64,000 nt of DNA from Streptomyces sp. Sge12 (GCF_002080455.1 NZ_CP020555.1:6624501-6688500); one strand, 5' to 3'; counted from the stretch's first letter, positions 42,041 to 51,065 are shown. Notes: generated by a model not told the origin, from the letters alone. Numbers and translations are program-made.

Positions 42041-43270
42041 ATGGCGGAGTTCACCATGGAGCTGAACGACGACCAGAAGCAGGTACGGGACTGGATCCAC
42101 GGCTTCGCCGCCGATGTGATGCGACCCGCCGCCGCGGAATGGGACGAGCGCGAAGAGACTCCCTGGCCCGTCATCCAGGAGGCCGCCAAGGTCGGCATCT
42201 ACTCGCTGGACTTCTACGCCCAGCAGTTCTTCGACCCGACCGGCCTCGGCATCCCGATGGCGATGGAGGAGCTCTTCTGGGGCGACGCGGGCATCGCGCT
42301 CTCCATCGTCGGCACGGGGCTCGCGGCCATCGGCGTCGTCGCCAACGGCACCGAGGAGCAGATCGGCACCTGGATCCCGCAGATGTACGGGACCCCGGAC
42401 GACGTGAAGGTCGCCGCCTTCTGCTCCTCCGAGCCGGACGCGGGCTCCGACGTCGGCTCGATGCGCACCCGGGCGGTCTACGACCAGGCCAGGGACGAGT
42501 GGGTGCTCAACGGCACCAAGACCTGGGCCACCAACGGCGGTATCGCCAACGTGCACATCGTGGTCGCGGTCGTGGATCCCGAGCTGGGGACCAAGGGGCA
42601 CGCCTCCTTCATCGTCCCGCCGAACACCCCCGGACTGTCCCAGGGCCAGAAGTTCAAGAAGCACGGCATCCGCGCCTCCCACACCGCCGAGGTGGTGCTG
42701 GAGGACGTACGGATCCCCGGCTCCTGCCTGCTCGGCGGCAAGGAGAAGCTGGACGAGCGCCTCGCGCGGGCCCACGAGCGGGCGCGCAGCGGTGGGGGCG
42801 AGCGGGTGAAGAACGCGGCCATGGCCACCTTCGAGGCCTCCCGGCCCGCGGTCGGCGCGATGGCCGTCGGTACGGCGCGCGCGGCGTACGAGGTCGCCCT
42901 CGACTACGCGAAGACCCGCACCCAGTTCGGCCGCCCGATCATCGACAACCAGGGCGTGGCCTTCCAGCTCGCCGACATGCGGACCCGGATCGACGCGGCC
43001 CGGCTGCTGGTGTGGCGGGCGTCCTGGATGGCCGTCGCGGGCCGGCCGTTCGAGTCGGCGGAGGGCTCGATGTCGAAGCTCTTCGCGAGCGAGGTCGCCA
43101 AGGAGGTCACCGCCCAGGCGGTCCAGATCCTCGGGGGCAACGGATTCACGCGCGAGTACCCCGTGGAGCGCATGCACCGCGACAGCGCCATCTACACGAT
43201 CTTCGAGGGCACCAGTGAGATCCAGCGCCTCGTGATCGCGCGCACGATCTCCGGTATGCCGATCCGCTAG
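42041..43270 (+). CDS. Acyl-CoA dehydrogenase
   Basis: The 409-residue FAD enzyme oxidises acyl-CoA to 2-enoyl-CoA in beta-oxidation or branched-chain catabolism. It has ACAD motifs AAFCSSEPDAGSDVGSM, NGTKTWATNGGIA, TRTQFGRPIIDNQGVAFQLADM, QILGGNGFTREYPVERMHRD and the catalytic Glu in YTIFEGTSEIQRL. GGAGG precedes the ATG. It is probably controlled by the divergent TetR protein through the two upstream dyads. Its stop overlaps the end of the convergent membrane protein gene by four bases. The chain-length preference is not readable. Confidence 0.95.
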   Translation: MAEFTMELNDDQKQVRDWIHGFAADVMRPAAAEWDEREETPWPVIQEAAKVGIYSLDFYAQQFFDPTGLGIPMAMEELFWGDAGIALSIVGTGLAAIGVVANGTEEQIGTWIPQMYGTPDDVKVAAFCSSEPDAGSDVGSMRTRAVYDQARDEWVLNGTKTWATNGGIANVHIVVAVVDPELGTKGHASFIVPPNTPGLSQGQKFKKHGIRASHTAEVVLEDVRIPGSCLLGGKEKLDERLARAHERARSGGGERVKNAAMATFEASRPAVGAMAVGTARAAYEVALDYAKTRTQFGRPIIDNQGVAFQLADMRTRIDAARLLVWRASWMAVAGRPFESAEGSMSKLFASEVAKEVTAQAVQILGGNGFTREYPVERMHRDSAIYTIFEGTSEIQRLVIARTISGMPIR

Positions 43271-44085
43271 GCCGGGGAGGACGCGGAGGGCGGGGCGGCG
43301 GGTGCGGTGGCCGCGCCCTGCGCCCGGCCCAGGCGGGTGAGGCAGAACGTGGTGAACTCGTCGGGGCCGTACTTGGGATCGGCGATGTAGTCGCCCGGGG
43401 CGCAGGGCGCATCGGACGCGCCGGGCCCGCCCGTGACGCGGAACTCGGCGCGGGGCGAGGCGCAGGGCTCGGTCCGCAGGTCCTGGTCGCTCCAGCTGCC
43501 CTCGTTGCGCACGCACTGGCCCGTGGTCAGCTTCGCGTCGCCGATCATGATGCCGAGCAGGATGAGGACCGGGACGGCCAGCACGGCGAGCAGCACCGGC
43601 GTCATCAGGAGCAGCGCCGGGGGCCGGCGCCACAGCGGCCTGCCCGGGTCGAGCGCGGGCCGGTGGCCGCCCGCCGGGGGAGCGAGCCTGCGGAAGGACG
43701 CCCGCGGGCCGAGGTTCATCAGCAGGGTCACGGGCGTGATGAACAGGGACAGCGGCCCCCACCAGCCCTGCCACAGGGTGTCTGACGACATCCGGCGGTA
43801 GGTGGCGAGCCCGCAGTCGCGGCAGAAGGGCCCGCCCAGGCTCAGGAACCGCATCAGTACGACCATGCCCTGGTGGCCGCGTACGGTCGCGTGCGCGGCC
43901 GGCCAGGCCCCGCACAGCCGGCAGCCGTACCGGCCGGGCTCCGGGTGCGTGCCGTACGCGCCGTAGGGCTGCGGTGAGCCGAACCCCCCTGGGCCGGGCG
44001 GACCGCTCTGCGGCGGGACGGGCACGGTGTAGGGGCCGTACGGGCCGGCGCCCTGCGGGGGCGGGGGCTGTGGCGGAGTGGCCAC
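43267..44085 (-). CDS. Pro-rich membrane protein with Cys motifs
   Basis: The 272-residue protein starts at GTG 44085 with AGGAG upstream. A Pro/Gly/Tyr-rich N-terminus (~50 residues) precedes CRLCGAWPA and FCRDCGLATYRRM (possible four-Cys zinc site). Two hydrophobic segments follow (LSLFITPVTLLMNLG; LLLMTPVLLAVLAVPVLILLGIMIG), and then an extracellular-type C-terminal domain with four Cys (QCVRNEGSW, EPCASP, APCAPGDY, FCLTRL). The layout is common among Streptomyces LppU/SCO3897-type proteins. The function is unknown. Confidence 0.8.
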   Translation of the reverse strand: MATPPQPPPPQGAGPYGPYTVPVPPQSGPPGPGGFGSPQPYGAYGTHPEPGRYGCRLCGAWPAAHATVRGHQGMVVLMRFLSLGGPFCRDCGLATYRRMSSDTLWQGWWGPLSLFITPVTLLMNLGPRASFRRLAPPAGGHRPALDPGRPLWRRPPALLLMTPVLLAVLAVPVLILLGIMIGDAKLTTGQCVRNEGSWSDQDLRTEPCASPRAEFRVTGGPGASDAPCAPGDYIADPKYGPDEFTTFCLTRLGRAQGAATAPAAPPSASSPA

Positions 44086-44167
44086 GGGGGTCTCCTCGGT
44101 CGCTCTTGATCACCGGTGCGGTGATCAAGACACCCTAGGGGCATGCCGGGCTCGTAGCGTCCGGGCC

Positions 44168-44626
44168 TCAGGGCCGCAGCAGCCGGGCGAGGGCTCGGCC
44201 GAAGAGGAACCGGCCCGCCGCCGCGACCGCCGGGTCCAGGGCGCGGGGGAGGCCGCGCATCCGCAGCTCCTCGCGCCAGTGGATCTCCGAGCCGCCCGTG
44301 GCGAGGGGGCGGATCTCGATCTCCGCCCAGCCCGTCACCGCCCGGCCGCGCTTCTCCAGCCGGACCAATCCCGGCAAACCGTCCGCGGGGGGCCGCCAGA
44401 CGACGACCTCCATGCGGTCGTCGAACGTGATCCTGCTCACGCCCGTGCGGGCCGTGAAGATCGTTCCGACATGCGTCGGCGGAGCCGTCTCGATGATCGT
44501 CCGGGTGAGCGGGACCTGCGCGCCGTGGCGCTCCCAGTCTGTGAGCATCGGCCACGCCTCGACCGGGGAGAAAGACGTGCGGTGAACGATCCGGATAGCG
44601 GGCATGAGCGCATGGTAATCGGGCAT
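44168..44626 (-). CDS. SRPBCC (polyketide cyclase/dehydrase-like) protein
   Basis: The protein is 152 residues from ATG 44626, which has AGGG upstream; ATG 44605 (MPAIRIVHRTSFSP) is an alternative with a weaker ribosome site. It has the SRPBCC pattern: an initial HRTSFSPVEAWPMLTDWERHGAQVP, a middle VSRITFDDRMEVVVWRPP and a C-terminal long helix (LDPAVAAAGRFLFGRALARLL). It probably binds a small hydrophobic ligand; the role is unknown. Confidence 0.82.
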   Translation of the reverse strand: MPDYHALMPAIRIVHRTSFSPVEAWPMLTDWERHGAQVPLTRTIIETAPPTHVGTIFTARTGVSRITFDDRMEVVVWRPPADGLPGLVRLEKRGRAVTGWAEIEIRPLATGGSEIHWREELRMRGLPRALDPAVAAAGRFLFGRALARLLRP

Positions 44627-44760
44627 ACACACCCTGAACTGGACGGCGAATATGGGTTCCGTCCGGGGGCGGCGATCAGTAATACTCACCGCCACTGTGG
44701 ATCGCGGAATCGACCGGGTGACCACCGGCGCTCCCGCCCCACTTCGCGAGGAGGTGCGCC

Positions 44761-44946
44761 ATGTGCTCCCACCAGCCACCCTGCCCTACCGCCGACAGCG
44801 CCGATCACGACGCCGCCCGCATTGTGGCCTCTCACCCCGAACAGGGTTGGAGCCTGCTGTGCAACGGAGTCGTGATGTTCGACGACACCGGTGAACTGCT
44901 CCCCGACAGCCGCACGGTGGAACCCCGCCGCCCGGCACTGGTCTGA
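44761..44946 (+). CDS. DUF5999 family small protein
   Basis: The 61-residue protein with GAGGAGG upstream reads MCSHQPPCPTADSADHDAAR, then VASHPEQGWSLLCNGVVMFDDTGELLPD. This is the pattern of a widespread Streptomyces small-protein family (DUF5999) of unknown function. Three Cys and a His near the N-terminus could bind metal. Confidence 0.85.
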   Translation: MCSHQPPCPTADSADHDAARIVASHPEQGWSLLCNGVVMFDDTGELLPDSRTVEPRRPALV

Positions 44947-44959
44947 GCGAGGAGGCAGC

Positions 44960-45052
44960 ATGCGCCAGCAGCTGATCCGTAAGCCCGTCCCGAAGCCCGC
45001 CCCCCGAGACCTGGACCTGCGCACACCGTCGGGCAGACCCCTCCCGTACTGA
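44960..45052 (+). CDS. Possible small peptide gene after DUF5999
   Basis: A 30-codon frame (MRQQLIRKPVPKPAPRDLDL...RPLPY) starts 13 bases after the DUF5999 stop, with GAGGAGG six bases upstream. The peptide is basic and Pro-rich (K-P-x-P repeats). The strong ribosome site and tight spacing argue for translation; there is no homology evidence. Confidence 0.5.
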   Translation: MRQQLIRKPVPKPAPRDLDLRTPSGRPLPY

Positions 45053-45081
45053 CGGGAGCCCAGGTGTTGACCACTCACCCG

Positions 45082-45110
45082 GCCCACCGGCCGTGAGTCA
45101 GCCGGTGGGC
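45082..45110. terminator. Hairpin at the end of the STAND ATPase gene
   Basis: GCCCACCGGC and GCCGGTGGGC (perfect 10-bp arms) surround a 9-base loop that contains the ATPase stop codon. Serves the minus-strand gene and possibly the DUF5999 unit from the other side. Confidence 0.7.
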
Positions 45111-47203
45111 GCAGCCGCGCCGCCCAGGAACGCCGTCTCGTACGCGGTGTCCCCGATCGCCGCGCGGGCCTGCTGCTCGCCCTGGTCCCGCAGGGCGGTC
45201 AGCGAGGGCGATCCGCCCATCTGCGGCCGGCCCACCGTGCGCCACCAGGCGTGCCCGGTGCCCAGCAGCCGCGCCGCCAGCTCCCCGTCGCCGAGTCCGG
45301 CCACCGCCGCGGCCAGCACGTCCAGGCCCAGCGCGATGCCGAAGCGGTCGCCGAGCAGCCGTTTCCCGGAGAGCATGGCCCTCACGTGCCGGGCGGCCTC
45401 CCCGTGGTCCCCCATGCCCAGCGCGGCCACCGCCAGGATGTAGTCGGCGTACGCCCGCAGCCAGCGATCGCCCAGCTCCACGCAGGCCTCCCGCAGGGAC
45501 CGCGCCTCCTCGGTCGCCTCCTCGAAACGCCTCAGGTCGCACAGGGCGTAGCCGGTGGCCAGCTTGCACAGGAGCCAGCCGGCGCCGCTGGTCCGCCCGC
45601 CGTGGCCGGCCCGGGCCCGTGGGCCGGCGAGCCGCAGGGCCCGTACCGGGTCGCCGGGCATGAGGACCGAGACCGCGTGCAGGTAGGCCGCGCGCAACTC
45701 CCGCTCCGGGTCCGCGAGCCGGGCGGCGTCCCGCGAGCAGGTGTCGCCGAGCCGCTGGGCCGCCTCCAACTCGCCCTGGAGCAGCGCGGTGAGCCCGAGG
45801 GCCCACACGGCCTGGTTGTGCGCGCTCCCGGTACGCGGAGCGGCCCGCAGGGCCCGTTCCAGGAAGCCGCGGCCCTCGTGCACGTGCCCGCACGCGAACC
45901 AGTAGAACCACAGCGCCCCCGCCATCTCCAGCGCCGCCGTCGGGTCGGCGGTGAGGAGGTGTTCCAGGGCGGTACGCAGCTGCGCGTGCTCGGCGGCGAT
46001 CCTGCGGTACCAGTCCACCTGCCCGGGGCCCATCCAGCCCTGGTCGGCGGCCTGGGAGAGGGCCGCGTACCAGTGGGCGTGCCGGTCGGTGACGATCCCC
46101 ACCTCGCCGAGCTCGTCCAGCCAGTCCTGCCCGTACTCGCGGATCGTGTCCAGCATCCGGTAGCGGGCCCCGGCACCGCGTTCCTCGGTGCGCAGGACCA
46201 CGGACTTGGCGGCCAGGCCCGCCAGCACCCGTTCCACGCGGGCGGCGGCCAACGGGCCGCCCGAACAGACCGCGCGCGCCGCCGCGATGTCGAAGTCGCC
46301 GGTGAAGACCGAGAGCCGGGCCCACAGAAGCCGCTCCAGCGGCTCGCACAGTTCGTGGCTCCAGCCGATGGTGGTGCGCATGGTCCGGTGCCGGTGCCGG
46401 TGCGGGAGGGCGACCCGGGCGTCGGAGAGCACCTCGAAGCGTTCGCCGATCCGTTCGGCCATGTGCTCCAGCGTCCACAACCGCATCCGGGCGCCGGCGA
46501 GTTCCAGCGCGAGCGGAATGCCGTCCAGGCGCCGGCACACCTCGGCGGCCACCGCGGTCCGGGCGGGGTCGGTGAAGACGGCGGCGGCCCGGGGGGCCGC
46601 CGCCAGCGCGCGGGCCCGGAAGAGGGCGAGGGCGTCGCTGTCGGGTCCTTCGCAGGGCAGCGGCCGGACCTCGACGACCTCCTCGGTCGGCATGTCGAGC
46701 GGCTCGCGGGAGGTGACCAGGACCGTCAGGCCCGGTGCGGACTGCAGGAGTTCACCGACGAGGTGGCGGCAGGCGGCCACCAGGTGCTCGCAGGTGTCCA
46801 GGACGAGGAGGAGCTCCTTGTCCGCCATCCACGCGCACAACTCCTCGTCGGGAGGGCGCGGGGAGTGGTCGGCGAGACCGAGCGTGTGGGCGATGGTGGC
46901 GGTGAGCAGGCTCGGATCGCGCAGCGGTGACAGCTCCGTCCACCACACCCCGTCGGGCCGTGACCGGCCGGCGGCGGCGACGGCCCGCAGGGCGAGCCGT
47001 GACTTGCCGACGCCCCCCACCCCGGTGAGGGTGACCAGTCTTCGCTCGCGCAACAGGTCTTCGAGCAGCGTGAGTTCACGCTCGCGACCGATGAAGCTCG
47101 CAGGTTCCGGCGGCAGGTTGCCCGGCACCGGGCGGCGGTCCGGTCCTGGATCGCCGTCCGCGGAGTCTGCCTGATTGTCATTGAACGAGTACTCACCGAA
47201 CAC
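45098..47203 (-). CDS. STAND/NB-ARC-type ATPase regulator without DNA-binding domain
   Basis: The 701-residue protein starts at GTG 47203. A short N-tail precedes PEPASFIGRERELTLLEDLL and a P-loop, LVTLTGVGGVGKSRLALR. Walker B LLVLDTCEH and a sensor segment LVTSREPLDMP follow, then winged-helix RTTIGWSHELCEPLERLLWARLSVF and a TPR-like array (residues ~350-690). This is the AfsR/LuxR-LAL core, but neither an N-terminal SARP domain nor a C-terminal LuxR HTH is present; the protein ends in TPR-like sequence. It may signal through a partner or be a derived, shortened regulator. Confidence 0.9.
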   Translation of the reverse strand: MFGEYSFNDNQADSADGDPGPDRRPVPGNLPPEPASFIGRERELTLLEDLLRERRLVTLTGVGGVGKSRLALRAVAAAGRSRPDGVWWTELSPLRDPSLLTATIAHTLGLADHSPRPPDEELCAWMADKELLLVLDTCEHLVAACRHLVGELLQSAPGLTVLVTSREPLDMPTEEVVEVRPLPCEGPDSDALALFRARALAAAPRAAAVFTDPARTAVAAEVCRRLDGIPLALELAGARMRLWTLEHMAERIGERFEVLSDARVALPHRHRHRTMRTTIGWSHELCEPLERLLWARLSVFTGDFDIAAARAVCSGGPLAAARVERVLAGLAAKSVVLRTEERGAGARYRMLDTIREYGQDWLDELGEVGIVTDRHAHWYAALSQAADQGWMGPGQVDWYRRIAAEHAQLRTALEHLLTADPTAALEMAGALWFYWFACGHVHEGRGFLERALRAAPRTGSAHNQAVWALGLTALLQGELEAAQRLGDTCSRDAARLADPERELRAAYLHAVSVLMPGDPVRALRLAGPRARAGHGGRTSGAGWLLCKLATGYALCDLRRFEEATEEARSLREACVELGDRWLRAYADYILAVAALGMGDHGEAARHVRAMLSGKRLLGDRFGIALGLDVLAAAVAGLGDGELAARLLGTGHAWWRTVGRPQMGGSPSLTALRDQGEQQARAAIGDTAYETAFLGGAAAPTG

Positions 47204-47262
47204 GGAAGTATTGTGCGCGATCTTCCCGTTCGGGCGTGCCGTTCAGGCCGGATCGGTACCTT

Positions 47263-48219
47263 TCACGCGACGAGTGTGATCCGCCGCTCCGCGGAGAAGG
47301 ATCCCCAGTTGCCGTCGGGGAGCCTGGCCCGCAGCTTGACGGTCCACACCGTGCCGGCCGGCTCGGCCACCGTGAGCCGGTGTTCCGCCCGCCCGCTGGG
47401 CACCGCGCCCGCTCCGAACTGGATGACGGTCGTGGGCAGTCCGTTGACGTACAGCTCGTACTCGGTGGTCTCGCGGCCGGTGTCCGGGGCGGTCCAGTTC
47501 AGCGTGACCGCGCCCGGGGAGGCGGTGGCGGTGAATGCGGCGGGGGCGGTGCCCGGCCCGTCGCCGGAGGCGGGCGGGGTCGTCACGTCCACCGCCGGAC
47601 CGTCGGGGGAGGAGTTGTCCGCCCCGTCGCGGGCCCGGACGGTGAAGGTGTAGACGGTGTCCGGCTGGAGGCCGGTCAGCGCGGTGCCGCTCTCGGCGGG
47701 GCCGGCGGTGTGGATCCGGACTCCGCCCTGGTAGATGTCGTAGGCCGTCACGCCCGTGTCGTCGGTCGAGGCCGTCCAGGACACCTGGGCGGACCGGGGG
47801 CCGGTCGCCCGGGCGGTGGTGGTGGCCGGGGTGGTGGGGGCCCCGCGGTCCTCCGCCTTGGCCGCCGGGGTGGTGACCCGGGCGGCGGGGCCGGGGCCGG
47901 AGAGGTTCCCGGCGGCGTCCTTGGCCCGGACGGTGAAGGTGTATCCGGTCTGCGGGGCCAGGCCGGTGATGTCCACCATGGTCTTCTCGGCGGGGAGTTC
48001 GCGGACCATGTGGTCGGCCTCGAAGACCTGGTAGCCGATCACCCCGTCCCGGCCGGCCGCGGCCTCCCACATCACGTGCACGCTGGTGGCGCTGCCGGCC
48101 TGGGCGGTGAGTCCGCCCGGGGCGGGCGGGGGCCGCGTGTCCGGCGCGGTGCAGGCCGTGAGGGCGGCGAGGCCCAGGGCGGCCAGGCAGGGGGCGAGCG
48201 TGGGGGCGCTGCGTCGCAC
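47263..48219 (-). CDS. Fibronectin type III lipoprotein
   Basis: The 318-residue protein starts at GTG. The signal peptide ends in lipobox LAALTAC, so it is anchored outside the membrane. Three Fn3 domains follow (residues ~33-118, ~130-215, ~225-315), each with a Y-T-F-T-V or W-T-V-K-L strand and a G-L-x-P-x-T-x-Y turn (TGLAPQTGYTFTVRAKD, TGLQPDTVYTFTVRARD). No catalytic domain is present. It probably binds polysaccharide or surface partners. Confidence 0.88.
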   Translation of the reverse strand: MRRSAPTLAPCLAALGLAALTACTAPDTRPPPAPGGLTAQAGSATSVHVMWEAAAGRDGVIGYQVFEADHMVRELPAEKTMVDITGLAPQTGYTFTVRAKDAAGNLSGPGPAARVTTPAAKAEDRGAPTTPATTTARATGPRSAQVSWTASTDDTGVTAYDIYQGGVRIHTAGPAESGTALTGLQPDTVYTFTVRARDGADNSSPDGPAVDVTTPPASGDGPGTAPAAFTATASPGAVTLNWTAPDTGRETTEYELYVNGLPTTVIQFGAGAVPSGRAEHRLTVAEPAGTVWTVKLRARLPDGNWGSFSAERRITLVA

Positions 48220-48350
48220 GGGGTGCCTTCCTCGGCTTCCTTAAAGGTCTAGACATGTATGGCACGGCGGACGGGAGCCCGACAAGACCCCTGCGGCCGA
48301 TGGCCCGCGTGGTGACCGGGTTCGTGTTCTTCTGACCCCGTCTGGCATTA

Positions 48351-48367
48351 TTGCCAGCTCTTTGCAA
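48351..48367 (+). promoter_or_regulatory. Nur box (nickel-responsive Fur-family operator)
   Basis: TTGCCA-GCTCT-TTGCAA matches the S. coelicolor Nur-box consensus tTGCaa-N5-ttGCAA at 11 of 12 defined positions, within an AT-richer stretch 34-50 bases before the importer gene. A second dyad, CTGGCA-TTAT-TGCCAG (48342-48357), overlaps it. Nur represses nickel uptake genes when nickel is abundant. Confidence 0.75.
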
Positions 48368-48400
48368 TAGCGGATGATTTTGAACAGGGATGTGCAGCAC

Positions 48401-49990
48401 ATGACGGCCCGGACAGCACGGGGAGTGGCCGGCGCGACGCTGGCCGCCGCACTCATCACGGGCGTGACGGCCTGCTCCGCCCCCGCGGCCGGCGGATCGG
48501 GAGCCGACGCGGTCGTGGTCGGCATAGCGACCGAGCCGGAGACCCTCAGCCCGCTGCTGGGCTACGGCAAGGACGGCAACTCCAAGATCTTCGACGGGCT
48601 GCTCACGCACGACGCGGACATGCGGCTGAAGCCCGCACTGGCCGAGGCCCTGCCGGAGGTCTCCGCGGACGGGCGCACGTACACCTACGGGCTCCGCAAG
48701 GGCGTCACCTTCAGCGACGGGGAGCCCTTCTCCGCCAAGGACGTCGTCTTCACCTACCGCACCATCCTCGACGCGGGGACGAACAACGCCTCCAAGACCG
48801 AACTGGACGCGATCGAGAGCGTCATGGCGCGCGGCGAGGCCACCGTCGTCTTCACGCTGAAGTACCCCTACGCGCCGTTCGCCGAGCGGACCGTGCTGCC
48901 CATCGCTCCCGAGCACATCGCGGGCAAGCAGGACGTCAACAGCGGTGACTTCACCACCCGGCCCGTCGGCACCGGCCCGTACACGCTCGCCGGCTGGTCC
49001 AAGGGCGAGAAGATCAGCTTCAGGGCCAATCCGGGGTACTGGGGCGGCGAGCCCGCGGTGAAACGGTTCACCATGGCCGTCGTCAAGGACGACGACGTCC
49101 GCGCCACCCGGCTGCGCTCCGGCGAGCTGGACGGCGCGATCCTGCCGCCCAACCTCGCCAGGGGCTTCGCCGAGGACCCTGCCCGGAGCACCTACGCGGC
49201 CAAGACCTTCGACTACCGCAACGTGACCCTGCCGACCCACCACCCGGTCACCGGTGACGTGGCCGTCCGGCGGGCCCTCGACATCGCCGTGGATCGCGGA
49301 GCGATGGTCGACAAGCTCCTGGAGGGTGCCGGCCGGCCCGCGCACGGCCCGGTGCCCACCGGCAGCCCGTGGTTCGCCGCCGGCACCGAGCGCCGGCACG
49401 ACCTCGACGCGGCGAAGCGGATCCTGGACGAGGCCGGCTGGAAGCCGGGCGAGGACGGCATCCGCGTCAAGGACGGGGTCCGCGCCTCCTTCCCGCTCTG
49501 GTACACCTCCGGCGACAAGATCCGCCAGGACCACGCGCTCGCCTTCGCCTCCGACGCCAAGAAGGCCGGGGTCGAGGTGCGCACCGAGGCCGGCACCTGG
49601 GAGGTCATCGAGCCCCGGATGAGGACCGAGGCCGTCCTCGCGGGCGGCGGCTCCCCGGCCGACCCGGACTTCGACCAGTACCAGCTGCTGACCTCCTCGC
49701 TCGGCGGGGACGGCTTCAACAACATGGCCCGGTACGACGAGCCGGCCGTGGACGCGGCCCTCGCCGAGGGCCGCAGGAGCGGCGACCCGGCGGCGCGCAA
49801 GGCCGCGTACGACACCGTGCAGCGCGAGCTCGTGAAGAACCCCGGCTACGTCTTCCTCACCCACATCGACCACGTGTACGTCGTCGGCGACAAGTGGGAG
49901 GGGCTCACCACGCAGGTCGAGCCGCACGACCACGGCCTCGGCTCCGGCCCGTGGTGGAACGTCGAGACCTGGAAGCCGAAGCAGAAGTGA
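48401..49990 (+). CDS. nikA: ABC transporter substrate-binding lipoprotein, probable nickel
   Basis: The protein is 529 residues from ATG 48401. Lipobox TGVTAC anchors it outside the membrane. The SBP_bac_5 fold is clear (IATEPETLSPLLGYGKDGNSKIFDGLLTHDADM, LRKGVTFSDGEPFSAKDVVFTYRTILD, VGTGPYTLAGW, PGYWGGEPAV). Family members carry peptides, nickel or opines. The upstream Nur box and the five-gene SBP-permease-permease-ATPase-ATPase order match S. coelicolor nikABCDE. The C-terminal HIDHVYVV and EPHDHGLGSG give several His that could hold metal. Dipeptide uptake is the main alternative. Confidence 0.8.
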   Translation: MTARTARGVAGATLAAALITGVTACSAPAAGGSGADAVVVGIATEPETLSPLLGYGKDGNSKIFDGLLTHDADMRLKPALAEALPEVSADGRTYTYGLRKGVTFSDGEPFSAKDVVFTYRTILDAGTNNASKTELDAIESVMARGEATVVFTLKYPYAPFAERTVLPIAPEHIAGKQDVNSGDFTTRPVGTGPYTLAGWSKGEKISFRANPGYWGGEPAVKRFTMAVVKDDDVRATRLRSGELDGAILPPNLARGFAEDPARSTYAAKTFDYRNVTLPTHHPVTGDVAVRRALDIAVDRGAMVDKLLEGAGRPAHGPVPTGSPWFAAGTERRHDLDAAKRILDEAGWKPGEDGIRVKDGVRASFPLWYTSGDKIRQDHALAFASDAKKAGVEVRTEAGTWEVIEPRMRTEAVLAGGGSPADPDFDQYQLLTSSLGGDGFNNMARYDEPAVDAALAEGRRSGDPAARKAAYDTVQRELVKNPGYVFLTHIDHVYVVGDKWEGLTTQVEPHDHGLGSGPWWNVETWKPKQK

Positions 49991-50000
49991 GCCCGGCCAA

Positions 50001-51065
50001 GTGACCACCCGCACCACCGGCACCACCCGCGCCGCCGGTAGCACCGAAGCCACCGGTCCTGCCCGGGCAACCGGTACCGCCCGCGTGCCCTGGGGGCGGA
50101 TGGCGCGCATGGCGGGGCGGCGGACCCTGTTCGCCGCCCCGGTCCTGCTCGCCGTCACCTTCGGCGTCTTCGCCATCGCCGACCTGTCCCCCTTCGACCC
50201 CGTCAAGGCCTACGCCGGCACCGCCGGCCTCACCGCCTCACAGGCCGACCTCGACCAGCTCCGCCTCAACCTCGCGGTGGACCGGCCGCTGGTCACCCGC
50301 TGGTGGGACTGGCTCACCTCGGCGCTCACCGGGGACCTCGGCACCTCCTCCGTGATGCGCCGCCCCGTCGCCGACGTCATCGCGGAACGGGTGGGCTGGT
50401 CCGCCCTGCTCGCCGCCTGCGCCTTCGCGGTGGCGGTGCTCGTGGGCACGGTGTTCGGCGTGCTCGCCGCGCGCCGCCCCGGCGGCCCGCTGGACCGGAT
50501 CGTGTCCGGCCTCGCCTACACCCTGGAGGCCGCCCCGGCCTTCTGGCTGGGCCTGCTGGCCATCTGGTTCTTCTCCGTACGGCTGGGGGCACTGCCCTCG
50601 GGCGGTCTGACCGACGCGGGCAGCGACACGATCGGCTTCGGCCAGGTCGCCTCGCACCTGGTCCTGCCCACCCTGGTGCTGGGCCTGTCCCAACTCCCCT
50701 GGTTCTTCCTCTACGTCCGCCAGGGCGTGGCCGACGCACTGGCGGAGGACCCCGTACGCGGGGCCCGCGCCCGGGGGCTCGCCGAACGGACCGTCCTGCT
50801 CGGGCACGGCCTGCGCTCCGGCATGCTGCCGATGCTGACGCTGATCGGCTCCCGGGTACCGGAACTGATCACGGGTGCGCTGCTGGTGGAGACCGTCTTC
50901 AGCTGGCCCGGCATCGCGGCCGCCACCGTCCAGGCGGCCACCTCGGTGGACTTCCCGCTGCTCGCGGCACTGACCGTGCTGGCCACGGCGGCGGTGCTGG
51001 CCGGGAACCTGCTGTCCGACCTGCTGTACGGACTGGCCGACCCGAGGGTGGGCTTCGATGGCTGA
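50001..51065 (+). CDS. nikB: ABC transporter permease, probable NikB
   Basis: The 354-residue protein has an unusual Thr/Ala/Gly-rich N-terminal tail (TTRTTGTTRAAGSTEATG), then a DppB-type permease with about six helices. The binding-protein-dependent motif is EDPVRGARARGLAERTVLLGHGLRSGM (EAA loop). The start GTG 50001 lies 11 bases after nikA; an internal ATG near 50100 would omit the low-complexity tail. It overlaps nikC by eight bases. It pairs with NikC to form the membrane channel. Confidence 0.85.
   Translation: MTTRTTGTTRAAGSTEATGPARATGTARVPWGRMARMAGRRTLFAAPVLLAVTFGVFAIADLSPFDPVKAYAGTAGLTASQADLDQLRLNLAVDRPLVTRWWDWLTSALTGDLGTSSVMRRPVADVIAERVGWSALLAACAFAVAVLVGTVFGVLAARRPGGPLDRIVSGLAYTLEAAPAFWLGLLAIWFFSVRLGALPSGGLTDAGSDTIGFGQVASHLVLPTLVLGLSQLPWFFLYVRQGVADALAEDPVRGARARGLAERTVLLGHGLRSGMLPMLTLIGSRVPELITGALLVETVFSWPGIAAATVQAATSVDFPLLAALTVLATAAVLAGNLLSDLLYGLADPRVGFDG

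Noticed and set aside
44597..44640. Later ATG (44605) as the only start of the SRPBCC gene
   Set aside because: Kept as an alternative, but the ATG at 44626 has the better ribosome-binding sequence.
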